Shown in pieces: positions 1 to 11,800 of a stretch of 64,000 nucleotides of DNA. The stretch lies in assembly GCF_002994745.2 (NCBI RefSeq), contig NC_037094.1, positions 68,490,819 to 68,554,818 on the forward strand, in the 5' to 3' direction. Origin of the DNA: Rosa chinensis. Its lineage: Eukaryota; Streptophyta; Magnoliopsida; Rosales; Rosaceae. The position numbers and the translations under genes were made by a program. Below the pieces are notes generated by a model. It was given only the letters and a program-made list of their open reading frames with translations. It did not search any database and was not told where the DNA came from. Each line of letters starts with the position of its first letter. Positions within the stretch are counted from its first letter, which is position 1.

Positions 1-1471
1 TAAAGGCCAAAAATATAAAACAAGAGTTATAAAGAAAAGAAGAATCCAAAGAACCCGAAAAATACAAAGGAATAATAAAGGAAGAAGCAAAGCAAACACA
101 AAGGCTGCAAAGTGTTGTTATCACGTGTTAGATCTTTAATGAAAGGCTTAGAGTGCATGGAGTATCATTACTTTTTTTTTTTTTTTTTTAATTAGCTTAT
201 AGATGATCGAATCGGTTTTGATTTAATGTAAGCGAAAGTTTTGTATTCACTTGTATGTCTTTTTAAGTGAATATGAATATATGTTTCAATTGAAGCCGGC
301 CTTACTTTGTCAGTATATTTGAATTTCTATGCAACTTGTGACTTGTGTTAGGTTGAAAATATCTTTGATTCTGCTTTGATTGTAAAAGCTTGAAGGAAAT
401 AGGAACTAGGAACTATGTACTTTGACATGAACCCGTTTAGAAGTGTATCATATGTTCGGTTTGCTTTCATATAATATCTAGAATGAAAGTCTTGCAAAAA
501 ATGTATACAAAGCAGATTTTGTAAAATAAATTTTGTCAACCCTCTTTTCATGTACATTATGCAATGTATTTCAATAAAACGTTGTTTGTATACATTTTCT
601 ACAATAATCATTCTGCAATTTTTTTCTTCTTCATATTGTACTTCAGTGAGGTCGATTCTTCACATTGTATATCCTCGTGAAGGTAATAAGACTACCCATG
701 TGGTAGCTCATCAGTATGTAACCAAGGAACAAGGGGCGTGTTTCAATTCTAAGTTAAAGATTTGACCTTCTTAGATCATGTCGATTACCACTAATAAAAT
801 TGCTATATGTATCTCGTAGGATCTATGGAATTGCATTTGATTAATCAGACCCTCCCACCTTAATCATTTGTTTTTGGGAAGTAAACCAAGCGGTTCACCT
901 AGCCAGCATTATCCCCCAATAATGATGTCATGCTATTGGTGAGGAAGAATCTAGCTTTTAAGCGTTTGTCCTCAATATGACGCCCTTTGATGTATGTATT
1001 GGATACTGATGGACATCTTTTATTGCCAACAGATAGGTCTATGCACTATGCATATAGCTATATCACTACTTTTTCTCTTTCATTTCTTCTGGGTAAAGCT
1101 TGAAGCAGTAGTCAATAGTCAATACTTTCTGATATGTCACTATATCAATTTAAATGTTGCACCTAGAATGGTAAGACACCCCTTTACCAACCCCCCTCTG
1201 TCACCACAATAATTATGAAGGTACCGTTTTAACTACAAACCGTAAGTTTGGTAAATGGTTGAATGCATTCTGCAGAATAACAAATCTGAATTGCTAATAG
1301 CAGCATATGACATCAACACTCCATTAGGGTGGTTTTGTTTATGAACAGTTTTGAATTGCAAGCCAAAATCATTGTTACATATTACAGGTAAAGCTCTATG
1401 GACCCCAAAACGCCGTTGCAAGCAATAAATGTTCTAGAATATTTGTTTAATTTATACATGAATTATACAAG
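1..1471. other. Intergenic, no gene recognised
   Basis: AT-rich sequence with only short, unrelated open frames and a poly-T run near 171-190. I see no splice-consistent coding series, RNA gene or intact transposon here. The right edge is the target-site copy of the Mutator-like element that follows. Confidence 0.5.
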
Positions 1472-1480
1472 TATATTCTA

Positions 1481-2963
1481 GGGGAAATGATTATTTACCC
1501 AATTTTAGATTTAAAATTGCCCACTTACTTAAACACTCTAAGAGATTATCCACTTATCCAAACACTCTAAGAGATTATTTCCCTAATACCCCATTAAATA
1601 TTTTTTTGTTCTTTTTTATTTATTTTTGGGACAATTTAGTCCTCTCCTTTTTTGTCACTTAATGAGAGAAGTCATTGGAGACCTTGCCTGACTCCGGTGA
1701 CCAGTGGCCGGCAGGGGACTCCGGCGACCGGAGACCGAAATCCAGCGACAGGAGACCAAAATCAGAGATCGGAGACCGGAATCAAGGGACCGGTCACCGG
1801 AATCCCGAATCCGGCTACTGGACTAGTGACCGGATTCCAGCGTCTGAATTTATTGCCCCTCAATAATCCCTCAATTACCCAGTAACCATATTATTGCACC
1901 CCAATAATTATATTATTGCCTCCCAATAATCATATTATTGCCTCCCAATACTCTTTTTATTGCCTCCTAATAATCATATTATTGCCTCCCAATTATCATA
2001 TTATTGTCTCCTAATAATGATATTATTGCCCCCCAATAATCATATTATTGCCCCCCAATAATCATATTATTACCCTCCAATAATCATATTATTGCCCTCA
2101 AGTGAATTGCATAAACACCCAAAACCAAAATGAATACACTATAGACACAATTGATTAATTTTTTTTTTCTTTCTTTTTTTCCTTCCCCATTATAGGAGCT
2201 CACATTATACCAAAAAAAAAAAAAGTGCTCTGGGCACCCATCGGAGTGTGAGGCCGGTGCAGGAGTGGTCGAGGAGTGGTTGTGTAAGGGGAGTGGAGTC
2301 GAATCGGGCTGGGATTGGAGTCAGATGGTAACTGTTAGATCTACTCGCACAGGCGTCGCTCATGGAGAAGATCTGCTCCCACCGCTGCTCATCGTCGTCT
2401 TCCGACGATCTAAGAAGGACGATGTCATCAAGAAGACCGATGATGTCAAGCACAAGGTTGACTGGCTGAGGAAGACGACAAGTCATCTGCGCATGATTCC
2501 GTCAATTCCAACAAATTCAGGATATCTCTTGAGTTGTGGCAATTGGCCTTGGATCGTTGGTTTAGGTGACGAATCCTGATGCAGTCGTTGGATCGGTGGT
2601 TTGGGTGACGGCGGCGCTCAGAGTTTCAATTCTAATCCGGATGTAGTCGTTGGATCTTTGGTTTGCAGAGGTCGGAGGTTAAATTCGAATCTGGATGCAG
2701 TGCTCCGATCTTGGGGTTGGCTTGGGGGACCCATGACGGTTGAGGTCGTCTCTGATGGCGGTGGAGACTTGATGGAGGTGTTGGCCAGAAGATGGAGGTG
2801 GGGCGCCGGAGCAGCCATGGCAGAGAGAGAGAGAGAGAGAGAGAGTTAATTAATATGGGCAAAACTGTCAGTAGATGTTGGATTGGGTAAATGAGGTTAA
2901 AAAACTCTCAGTGGAGTAAGTGGGCAATTTTTAGGCTAAAATTGAGTAAGTGGTCACGACCCC
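1481..2963. mobile_element. Non-autonomous Mutator-like element (MULE), copy A
   Basis: The element begins GGGG and ends CCCC and is flanked by a perfect 9-bp direct repeat TATATTCTA (1472-1480 and 2964-2972), the target-site size typical of Mutator. Its two ends are long imperfect inverted repeats carrying the shared core AAAATTGCCCACTTACT (left) and its complement (right). Inside are a GC-rich stretch (about 1680-1850), a tandem array of a roughly 21-bp AATAATCATATTATTG-type unit (about 1880-2100) and a short GA tract (about 2822-2846). No transposase is visible. A related element with the same ends lies at 24669-25816 and a decayed fragment near 45773-46010. Confidence 0.85.
1875..2105. 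repeat. Tandem AT-rich repeat inside MULE copy A
   Basis: About ten degenerate units of roughly 21 bp built on CAATAATCATATTATTGCC. Each unit is itself nearly palindromic around ATAATCATATTAT. The array is internal to the Mutator-like element. Confidence 0.75.
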
Positions 2964-3146
2964 TATATTCTATGATGGATAAACACACAAATACGATACT
3001 TGGTTTATTTGTAATGTATATCGGATATATCACGCGTTAATGTCATTGATGTATCCGACGAATTGATGTTTAACATGTGATCAATGTTTTTTCTTTTTAC
3101 ATCTCACTCTGTTTGAGCTTAAAAGTAATTTTGGAGAGCCAAACAC

Positions 3147-3361
3147 ACTCATCGTTTAAGGTTTAGAGTTTAGCTAATAAAATTTTTGACCATATTAACA
3201 ATTTTATGTCTAAAAGTATTGAATCGTATTTACATTCTCAAGATATGATAACATACTCATCATTTAAAATTTAGAGTTTAGCTTATGAAGTTATTGATTG
3301 GATTAACATTTTCATATCCGATGGTATTGAATTGTATGTAAATTCTCAAGGCATGATAACA
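3147..3361. repeat. Tandem duplication of a ~107-bp unit
   Basis: Two adjacent diverged copies (3147-3254 and 3255-3361) both run from ACTCATC.TTTAA to ATGATAACAT and share GTTTAGAGTTTAGCT near the start. No coding potential is seen. The rest of 2973-4040 also shows no recognisable gene. Confidence 0.7.
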
Positions 3362-4040
3362 TATGAAGTTATATTTTGTTAAACACATCATTAGATATAA
3401 TGTCATATCATCTACATCGTACTTACTTTTTACCGTTTGACATTCACTTTGAAGTGGATTACTAATCATGTCGGTATGTCACGAACGGCCATTCTCAGCA
3501 ATGGGAAAGTTGAAGGATAATACTTAAAACTTTGGTAAATCAACCTGAAATAGATTCTAAAAATAGCAAAGGCATGGGAGAGGTGTGAGATGTCTCCTTC
3601 TTTCTTTTTTATTCAATTTTTTTTTTTCAAGTTTTTCCTCGCTTTCCAGCTACTGTATTTTTGTCTAGACATGGAAAAATGTCACATGATGAAAGCTAGG
3701 GGTCCCTAGAGAGCAATGTGATCGATCATCAAGTGGTGGTATTACGCAGGATAGAGTGAGAGGGTGTCACGAGAACTAGGAGAGTTTGCTGGCAAAGAAA
3801 TGCATTGCTTAAAGTCTTCAAGATATACACGCTTTCCGAATATTGCTTTGTCTTGTGCCAAGATCGTTTTATCGTTTTGTGATCGAGTACGTAGTTGCCG
3901 AGTTGCCGTTTGGATCTATTTTCTTGTAGCTAGACGATTACGTACGGTTGTAACATATAACCTTCATTTGTATCGATCTCTCCAAATCTCATTGTAATTA
4001 TAGTATCTTGGCTTTGTTTGGGCCACGTACTTGAGATTTC

Positions 4041-4235
4041 TGTTGGAGAGGAAATATCTCATATTGAAAAAGTGACAAATAAAATATAACTTATAAGTTG
4101 GTGGATCTCACCTAATTGTACCGAGACATTTTGTTATTAAAACCCAACACCTATGGGGTGGTTAAGTTTGGACAATATAGGTATAATGATGGGCCACAAA
4201 CCACGCTTATCGCTGTTTTAACATGGTATCAGAGC
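4041..4235 (+). mobile_element. TRIM-like LTR plus primer-binding site
   Basis: A 183-bp LTR begins TGTTGGAGAGG and ends TTTTAACA. It is followed at once by TGGTATCAGAGC (4224-4235), the primer-binding site complementary to initiator-Met tRNA used by Copia-type and TRIM elements. A second LTR of exactly the same length lies inverted at 7169-7351. No downstream LTR partner was found for this copy, so it is partial. Sequence between about 4236 and 4569 is not recognised. Confidence 0.8.
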
Positions 4236-4569
4236 GGGTCTCTCTCCAATTGCTTCGTCATCATGGACCTGGATATGGGTTCATTCATTAATTGATTCAC
4301 CAATCTCCTCTCCAATCATGGACCTGATATTGAGAAATTGACTGTTAACTAGTTCGGGCACATTGTTAATTCATTAATTCAGTTGCTTAATAATTCAGGA
4401 GGAAATTTTCCTACAACTGAGAAGAAAACGGAAAATTGGAAAAGTAAACTTGTTAATTGTTATATTCCAACAGTTAATTTGGATTATTTTTCAACAATAC
4501 GTGAGTAGAGAGGATTCAAACTATTGGAAAACATAATCATAGAGTTACTGGTCAATTACTTATACTCCA

Positions 4570-5343
4570 AGAGCAAGTGCAGCGGTCTCGTTTTGATCGG
4601 GCATCAGCATTGAAACATGATGTGGTGACCGGACATTTCCATTTCCACTCCTTCACAGGGCCTAATTTACCTAACCAAAACTTGGCTTTTGATGACCCAA
4701 GGGAAGAAAAGGGGCAAAGCCCTGACTAATTTCTTGACCAGTCGAAGGAGAGGCCCAGCTGCCACGTTGGAAGGGGAGAGAACATGGCTGACATCACAGC
4801 ACAGAGACAGACGCGGAGATGGCAGAGACTGGAGCGCACGAACGAATGAGATACTTCCAGCTGGCGTCTGCATCTTTTTTGTCTCCTAGCACACCAGAAT
4901 TAGCTGGTTTGGAATTTGAGGGCCCAACGGTCAAATGATCTAGACCGTTGGATTGAATAGTGAAGGCATATCTGACAGCTAGGCAATTAATATGTATGAT
5001 TATATATGTGAGGTAACAAAACAGTAAGGAAAAAAATTGTAAATTTTTTTCTATAAATACCTAGCATTTTCTTTATATCTCACACCCAAAAAATTCAAGT
5101 TCATAGTTATACCTTCCTCCTCTTCATATAGCTCTCATCATCCAAATTTTTCATTATCCAATATGGCCGAACAGTGAAAGTGAACAGTAAAAAAATTGAT
5201 GAGCAGTGAAAAATAAACCGTCTTGACCGGTCAAGAAAAAAAAAGGTGCAAACCTATGTCCAGTGGCAGTGAACAGTAACTTGACTGGTCGAATTCTTGA
5301 CTTTTCGACCTTGACATTTCTTGACTACAGGTGAATTTGCTCT
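4570..5343. mobile_element. Possible non-autonomous DNA element
   Basis: The ends are weak inverted repeats (AGAGCAAGTGCAG at left; complement of TTTGCTCT at right). The interior is GC-richer than its surroundings and contains several TTGACCGGTCAAG-like palindromes (near 4734, 5221 and 5285). No clear target-site duplication is seen, so the assignment is tentative. Confidence 0.4.
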
Positions 5344-5887
5344 AAAGTAGCGAACAATCAAACAGTTTACGGTCTTCTGGATCTATATTACTCTCCAAAG
5401 ATCAACGGCTGTTTTCTCTTATAGATCGAGCAAGACTTTTGGATGCCATCCTCGGGTTGTTGTTATAACTACACGTCTTGCATGTAGACTTTCCACATTG
5501 AAGGAGATTGTTCTGTCGAGTATTTCAAGTAGAATCTGAGTGATCGATTATCGGAGTGCAAAGCACGCAATTACTATATATTATCAGATTGTGTAGAGGA
5601 GGCGCACATGGATACCATTCTTGTTTCATCAATGCAAGTACTCATTTTGACTCCATCATACATCTAATTCTTCTTGAGATCCACATTTCTGCACTCACAT
5701 TTCTGCACTCACATTTCTTCCCCTCCATCACTCCTCCACAGCTTTCTATACTTCGGCTTAAGACTTTGGCACATCTAGGGAAACTCACAACCCAACTATT
5801 TTATTTTTTGTTCATTTTATTTTGTATGCTAGATCAAAGACTAGTCCATGCCAAAAGTATAAAAGGGTTTTAGAATCATTTAACTTT
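5344..5887. other. Intergenic, no gene recognised
   Basis: No splice-supported or conserved coding segment. A 105-codon open frame at 5556-5873 (+) has no recognisable motif and looks like chance. A short direct repeat CACATTTCTGCACT occurs near 5681-5710. Confidence 0.4.
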
Positions 5888-6540
5888 GGATTTTTTTTTT
5901 AGTTCAAATATATTTCATTGAAGAAAGACCAGAACGACACATACAAACGGTCCATAAGGACACCCGGTACCATTCACTATTACATATCTTGCTCAATTAT
6001 TCAGAGAGCTTGCTAGAAACTAAACTTAAACTAGGCTTACTCAAAATAGTTTTGACTTGAACCTCCCTTTGTCAATGCAAGCAATTGTGGTGCACCAGGA
6101 AAATCAAATATTTAGTGTAAAACACATAAAAAATTTAGTGTGCAAGCTAAAACCAAACTTACAAATTACTCAATCTCTTTCCCCTTGCCATTATCTGTAG
6201 GGCTAGAAAAACTTGGTGAATAGGTGAGACTCAGTGGAGGAGTAGATTTTTTGTCATTCTTGGTCTTTGGGGGATTTTTATTTAGGGCTCCAAGAGGACG
6301 CCCCCTTTTCTTCTTTGTCTTTGCAGCTGCAACTGGCACTATTATACCTCCTAGTATTTCCTAAAGCCCTAAAGATTTTGCAATAAATTTGGTAGTGAAT
6401 TCAGACATCTTGAGCGTCTTTGGTTGAGCCATTTGTCCCCTGTTTTCATCGATTAGAACTAGGGTTTGCACTCTCTAAGGTGAAGGGGTAGGAGTGCGTC
6501 TACCTCTCTTGCTGGGCATATGTTCTTCAACAGGCACAAT
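5888..6540 (-). mobile_element. Degenerate LINE fragment with 3' tail
   Basis: Read on the minus strand, the segment ends in a poly-A tail (T-run at 5889-5898) preceded by TTCAATGAAATATATTTGAA, a typical plant LINE 3' end. Upstream on the same strand (about 6345-6170) a short frame contains the AT-hook-like KKRGRPLGALNK and a Lys/Ser-rich tail, as seen near the C-terminus of many plant LINE ORF1 proteins. Stops and frameshifts interrupt it. Family assignment is from memory of such motifs. Confidence 0.5.
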
Positions 6541-6861
6541 AGCGAAACCATTACCTTGTCTTTCTTCAAGCTCACGAAGCACAATAGATCTTTTGGCTTT
6601 ACGAAACCCTGTGTCTTTCAGATTCACAAAATGTGATATAGCAATAACAGTTAGAATAGAGGATTTAGTTGGTATTGATTGAAAGAAAGAAAATGAAAAT
6701 ACAAAGTTAACTACACTGTTATTCGTTTTAATTAAAGTTTTTCAACCGATTTTGGTTTTTTAAAATCAAAGCTAACATTTTACTTCAATTGTTGATACTT
6801 GATATGAATGTACGCCATATACTTTATTCTTGAAATAAGGAAAGTAGGAAATACAGACTTC

Positions 6862-7351
6862 GATCCACCAACTTATAAGTTATATTTTATTTGTCACTTT
6901 TCCAATGTAAGATATTTCCTCTCCGACACACCCCCTCACATGCAACCTAGCTCTAGGTCTGCACGTGAAATTAATTAACAATCCAATTCTCACTTGGAAA
7001 TTGGGACACAAGTCTCATATTGGATACTTGGTCAATATAACAATCCAAGGCCCACATTGGACACTTGGTAACAATCCAATTAGAATATTCCGACAACAAT
7101 ATAAGGAACCCAAATTTGGGCTCATGACAATTGGAGACGCAATTGGAGAGAGACCTGCTCTAATACCATGTTAAACAACGACAAGCATGACCCGTAGCCG
7201 ACCATTGTACCGATACTGTCTCAACTTAACCATATGTTAGGTGTTAGGTTTTTAATTACAAAAAGTCTCGGTACAATTGAGTGCGATCTACCCACTTATA
7301 AGTTATATTTTATTTGTCACTTTTTCAGTGTGAGATCTTTCCTCTCCAACA
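6862..7351 (-). mobile_element. TRIM retrotransposon (minus strand), 3' LTR truncated
   Basis: On the minus strand a full 183-bp LTR (7351 to 7169) is followed by the primer-binding site TGGTATTAGAGC, an internal region of about 240 bp with no coding capacity, a purine tract GTGAGGGGG, and a second LTR start TGTCGGAGAGG. Only about 67 bp of that second LTR remain (6928 to 6862). Size and organisation match terminal-repeat retrotransposons in miniature. It is related to the LTR at 4041-4223. Confidence 0.85.
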
Positions 7352-8813
7352 TGAAATCTTTTCGAGACTTTAAGGACAATATTGAGTGAAAAACATAATA
7401 TAAAAGTGAAAATCTTAGCAATTTTAGAGGATACAAATTCTAAATAGCCATGAAAAAGCAAAATTTAAAGTTGGTTTTTGCCCAAGTGAAAGGACGTGAG
7501 ATATTTAATCCATATCTACAAACTTATTATTGTTTTGGTTTTCGTTAGAATGAATGTCACATTTAGGAAAATCAATTTATTATTCAAAGAGGACTCAATG
7601 GCACCTCCTTATTAAAAATAAGGGTCATGTATGAGTTTTGGAGTTGCAAATGTGCATTTTGCAATTTACAAAAGAAAAAGAAAGTAATTGTTCTTTCAGT
7701 TCTTCGATGGATAAGCCATACTTTTGCATGGCCAGAGCTCAATTGACCCAGCTATTTGGAATTGCAGGACTAGTTCAAGCACACTTGTATTGGTATGGGC
7801 TGGTGGCTGTGAATCCTGTGATCACTTTGAAAGTTTGAATGCCACATACATGTACCAGTCATTTACTAGTACGAGTAAAAGGCTTTTATTACCTTCATAA
7901 AATGCTCGTAATGGAAACCTTCACTTTTGTACCTAAAACTTCACCATCACGAGCCAAATATACCTAGATGTGATTTCTTTGTAACATTTTAAGCTGAATA
8001 GTGCAAAACTTTGAGTTATCATTTTCTAAAATTTTTGGAGCTTTAATCAATTAGAACCTAATCAAATAATTTTCACCAAATATTGGTAGTTGAAAGGGTA
8101 GATATGTAATTTCAATCTATTAATATAGCGTTTAAGAAATGTTAACATGCGAAAGAATATTCTGACTGAATTTTTATGTCTATTTACTATTTATATTATT
8201 CATGAAAATAATGTCTTAGTCACACAATAATGTCCTGGTCACACTCAAATTATTAGCCCTTTGAGTGATCTTCTATTTGTATTTGATAGTTTTCCTTGGG
8301 CATAGATCATGACATTTTATCTATTAATTTTAAATTTTATAACAAACATTTTAGTACAATTCTTTTTTAATTAAAGTGTTTTTGCTCACCTCTTGAACAA
8401 AATTTATAAACTAAACACCTACATAGGAAATAAAAAACTGTTCTTATCCAAATACGCTGTAAATTGAAATTCCCAAAAAAAAATGTGGTAAATCTTGCTA
8501 AAAATAACCAAAAGAAAATTATGGCTTATTTTCTCTTCTCTTCTCTTCTCTTCTTTTTGGATTTTATTGTTTAAATAACCGAACACTGTCCCTGCCGCTT
8601 GCCATTACTAAATAGACAGACCAAACTACCTAAAAGCAAAAGCGGCAAAACCCTTAGAAACAAAGAAGAAGAAGAAGAAGAAGAAGAAGAAGCAACATCA
8701 TCAAAACCCAAACACATACCAATCCAGCTTAAAGACCCCACAAAACCCAGAATCCCATAGACACAGTCTTCAACCCCAAGCCTCGAGTCTTTTTGGGAAT
8801 CTTCGTTTTGGTG
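7352..8813. other. Intergenic and promoter/5'-UTR region of the O-fucosyltransferase gene
   Basis: 7352-8500 shows no recognisable gene. Close to the gene are a pyrimidine repeat (TTCTC units, about 8531-8553) and a GAA trinucleotide repeat (about 8665-8690), both common in plant 5' leaders. I cannot place the transcription start. Confidence 0.5.
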
Positions 8814-8831
8814 ATGGCTACTGATTCTTAA
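8814..8831 (+). promoter_or_regulatory. Five-codon upstream ORF
   Basis: ATG GCT ACT GAT TCT TAA ends 20 bp before the main start at 8852. If it lies in the 5' leader it could lower translation of the O-fucosyltransferase. The transcript start is not known, so this is an inference. Confidence 0.4.
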
Positions 8832-8851
8832 GAGACGATCCCACACCACAG

Positions 8852-11800
8852 ATGCAGAAGAACAAGCTGTTAGCATTGGCGGCACTGAGGAAGCTGCTAA
8901 CGTGCGCCATATGTGTAATAGCTTTGGTGGCTCTCTTCTCTGTCCACGTCCCCATTTTCCCTTCCTCTAAGGTCCCTAACTTCTCTGACCCCTTCAAGCT
9001 CCCCACGGTGATTTCTCTTCTCTTCTCTTCTCTCTGTTTTTTCACAAAACTTGAAAACCCAAATCATTCAATTCAGGGTTTTTGGTGTAATGGGTGCCAA
9101 GTGTTGTCTTGCTTTTGGAAAAAAGTTTCTGTCTTTGTGGATTTTCTGCATACCCTTTTATTCAATTCAGTGGGGTTTGGATTTTGATCACCGCCATTTT
9201 TGGTTCTACTAAGATTCTGGGTTTGTTAATTCAAGAAAGGTTGTGCATTTTGGTTCTGGATCTTTGACTCAATCTGTGAGTAGTTGTTGTTTTGTGGTTT
9301 CATTTTTGTTGGGTTTGTTTGAGATTACCATGGGCATTGACTACAATTGACTTCCCATTCAGGAAGTTTCTTTAAAGAGTTTTACTTTCACTCAAAGAAA
9401 AGAAGCACCTTTCGTGTTTTTCATTTTGTTTTTGGAAAATAGTTTGTTTGTTGATCTGAATTGTTATGTATATGTATACTGATTTTGAAGCAACATGATT
9501 TTATATACCAGAAGTTGACAACTGAGCAGAGCTGGACTCAGGAGCTTGCTCCACCTCATCTGTGGAAAGCGCCTCTCCCTTCTCGCAAGGTTGTATTTTG
9601 TTCTATACTTATATGATTGATGATTCCTTATGTACTCCATTTGATTGCTAGTATGTAAAAAAAATTGAGCTCCCTATTCTTTTAGTTCGGGCTGAGGCTT
9701 AGAGATTTACATATGCTTATTGATGTGAAAAAGTTATGCATATGTCATGTTTTCACTCCTTTAGACTTGACAGTTGGATCGTTCAACTGGAACTTTGGAA
9801 ACTGACAAGCTATGGAAGCCTCCACCAAATCGCGATTTTGTGCCATGTGTAGAGCCAAGTACCAATTATACATGTAAGTTACTGGAATAGTTTTATTTTT
9901 AGCTATGAAATATCCTTCATGTTCCTGATTTCATCTTTACTGTTGCTTATTTCAGCTCCTACAGAGTCCCAGGGCTACCTTCTGGTACATACGAATGGTG
10001 GGCTGAACCAGATGCGTGCTGGGGTCTGTAAATACTCTTTTTCTTTAATGGCTCTCACTCTTTGTAATTTATATTGGCTGATCACCATATGAAATATTTT
10101 GTGTTGAGTTTCTGTCCTTTCTAGATTTTGATTTTAATGTTTAAAAAAAAAATATTGTGCTTTTTTCATTGGTGACTGCAGAACAAAGATAGCAGGGTAA
10201 ATAAAATTCCTTGCAATGCACTTTCCATTGATAGACTGATTGGTTCATAATAGTGTAATCTTCCAATTTGGATGACTGTAGGAGGTTTTCTATTTTTTTA
10301 TTCTTGTTTTTACTTGGTGAGAGTGTGTGTGTGTGTTTCTTTTCTTCCTTCTAACTAGAAATATGTGCTCCAGATGGTTGATTGCTAGATTTCTAGGAGT
10401 TATGACCTTGTGTTCGAACAAGATTCAGAAGAAAAATATGCATTTATTCCTGTTTCTTGCTCTTACCAAATGCCTAGCTGATCGATGTTTTTCAACTTTG
10501 TCGGACACACGGCCAATAGACTGTTTTTATTGATTATGCATATGAATGTTTTACTACTAGTTATCCCATTACTTGATAACATCTTACTGTTGTATGGATC
10601 TCAAGAGTGTCCTTGAATTGCAGATATGTGACATGGTAGCTGTAGCCCGTATCATAGATGCCACTCTTGTAATTCCGGAACTTGATAAACGGTCATTTTG
10701 GAAAGACTCTAGGTAGCATTTTTGTTTGTCTATTTTATGAATTTTTTTCATAATTTTATGTCATTGGTGCTATAATTTTGTTACATCTTGTTTGGCACAC
10801 AGCAACTTTTCAGATGTTTTCGATGAAGACTATTTTATCAATGCTCTATCTAATGATGTCAAAATAATAAAAAAGCTTCCCGAGGAACTGGCGACTGGTA
10901 CCAAAGCCGTTAAGCATTTTAGAAGCTGGTCTGGTATGGATTACTACCTAGATGAGATAGCTAGCATGTGGGAAGAATATGAGGTGTGATTTCTGGAACC
11001 CTCTTGAACACATTGTTTATAAAGTGTTTATTTTCTTGAATTGATAAAATCACATTCTGATGAACGTTATTCTTTTCCAAGGTTATTCGAGCTGCAAAAT
11101 CTGATTCTCGCTTAGCAAATAACAACCTACCTTTAGATATTCAGAAGCTTCGCTGCCGTGCTTGTTATGAAGCGCTACGTTTTGCACCTCATATTGAAGC
11201 AATGGGAAAAGTAAATACTCAAATCTAAATGTTTGATTTACATGAAGTTGACTTTTGGATAACCATCATAATTTTTTTTTTTTTTTGGATTTTTTGTTTT
11301 GTTTCTATTGTTGTAGTTGTTAGTGGATCGGATGAGGTCCTTAGGTCCTTACATAGCTCTGCATTTACGATTTGAGGAGGACATGCTTGCTTTTAGTGGA
11401 TGCACGCAGGATTTATCACCAGCTGAAGCTGATGAACTAAGAATCATTCGGTACGAAGTGCTTACATGATTGTCATTTTGTGAATAGTCCTTGGCATATG
11501 TGGTGCCTGACATATATATTGAAACTTGTAGAGAGAACACCCCATACTGGAAAGAAAAGGAAATAAACCCTGTAGAACAGAGATCCAAAGGATATTGCCC
11601 CTTAACTCCAAAGGAGGTTGGAATTTTTCTCACCGCCCTTGGGTACCCATCAAGCACACCAATATACCTTGCGGCTGGAAAGATATATGGGGGTGACTCT
11701 CATATGGCAGATCTGCGATCCCGTTTTCCGATACTTATGAGTAAGGTATGAGTCCTATGACTTGCATCATATTGTTGCTTGATTGTCATGTTTGATTTCT

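Noticed and set aside
1652..1885. 77-codon frame with repeated Thr-Gly-Asp motifs.
   Set aside because: It lies in the GC-rich repeat interior of a Mutator-like element, and the related element does not keep the frame.
1875..2105. CRISPR-like regular array.
   Set aside because: Units are contiguous with no unique spacers, AT-rich, and inside a plant transposon.
8571..9045. Minus-strand frames of 75-104 codons over O-fucosyltransferase exon 1.
   Set aside because: Poly-Ser from the GAA repeat and antisense of a well-supported exon; no motif.
10187..10202. Possible mini-exon between O-fucosyltransferase exons 4 and 5 (AG before AACAAAG and a following GGTAAATA).
   Set aside because: The family reads [13 protein letters not shown] without interruption, so direct joining of 10023 to 10624 is right; the mini-exon would add unrelated residues.
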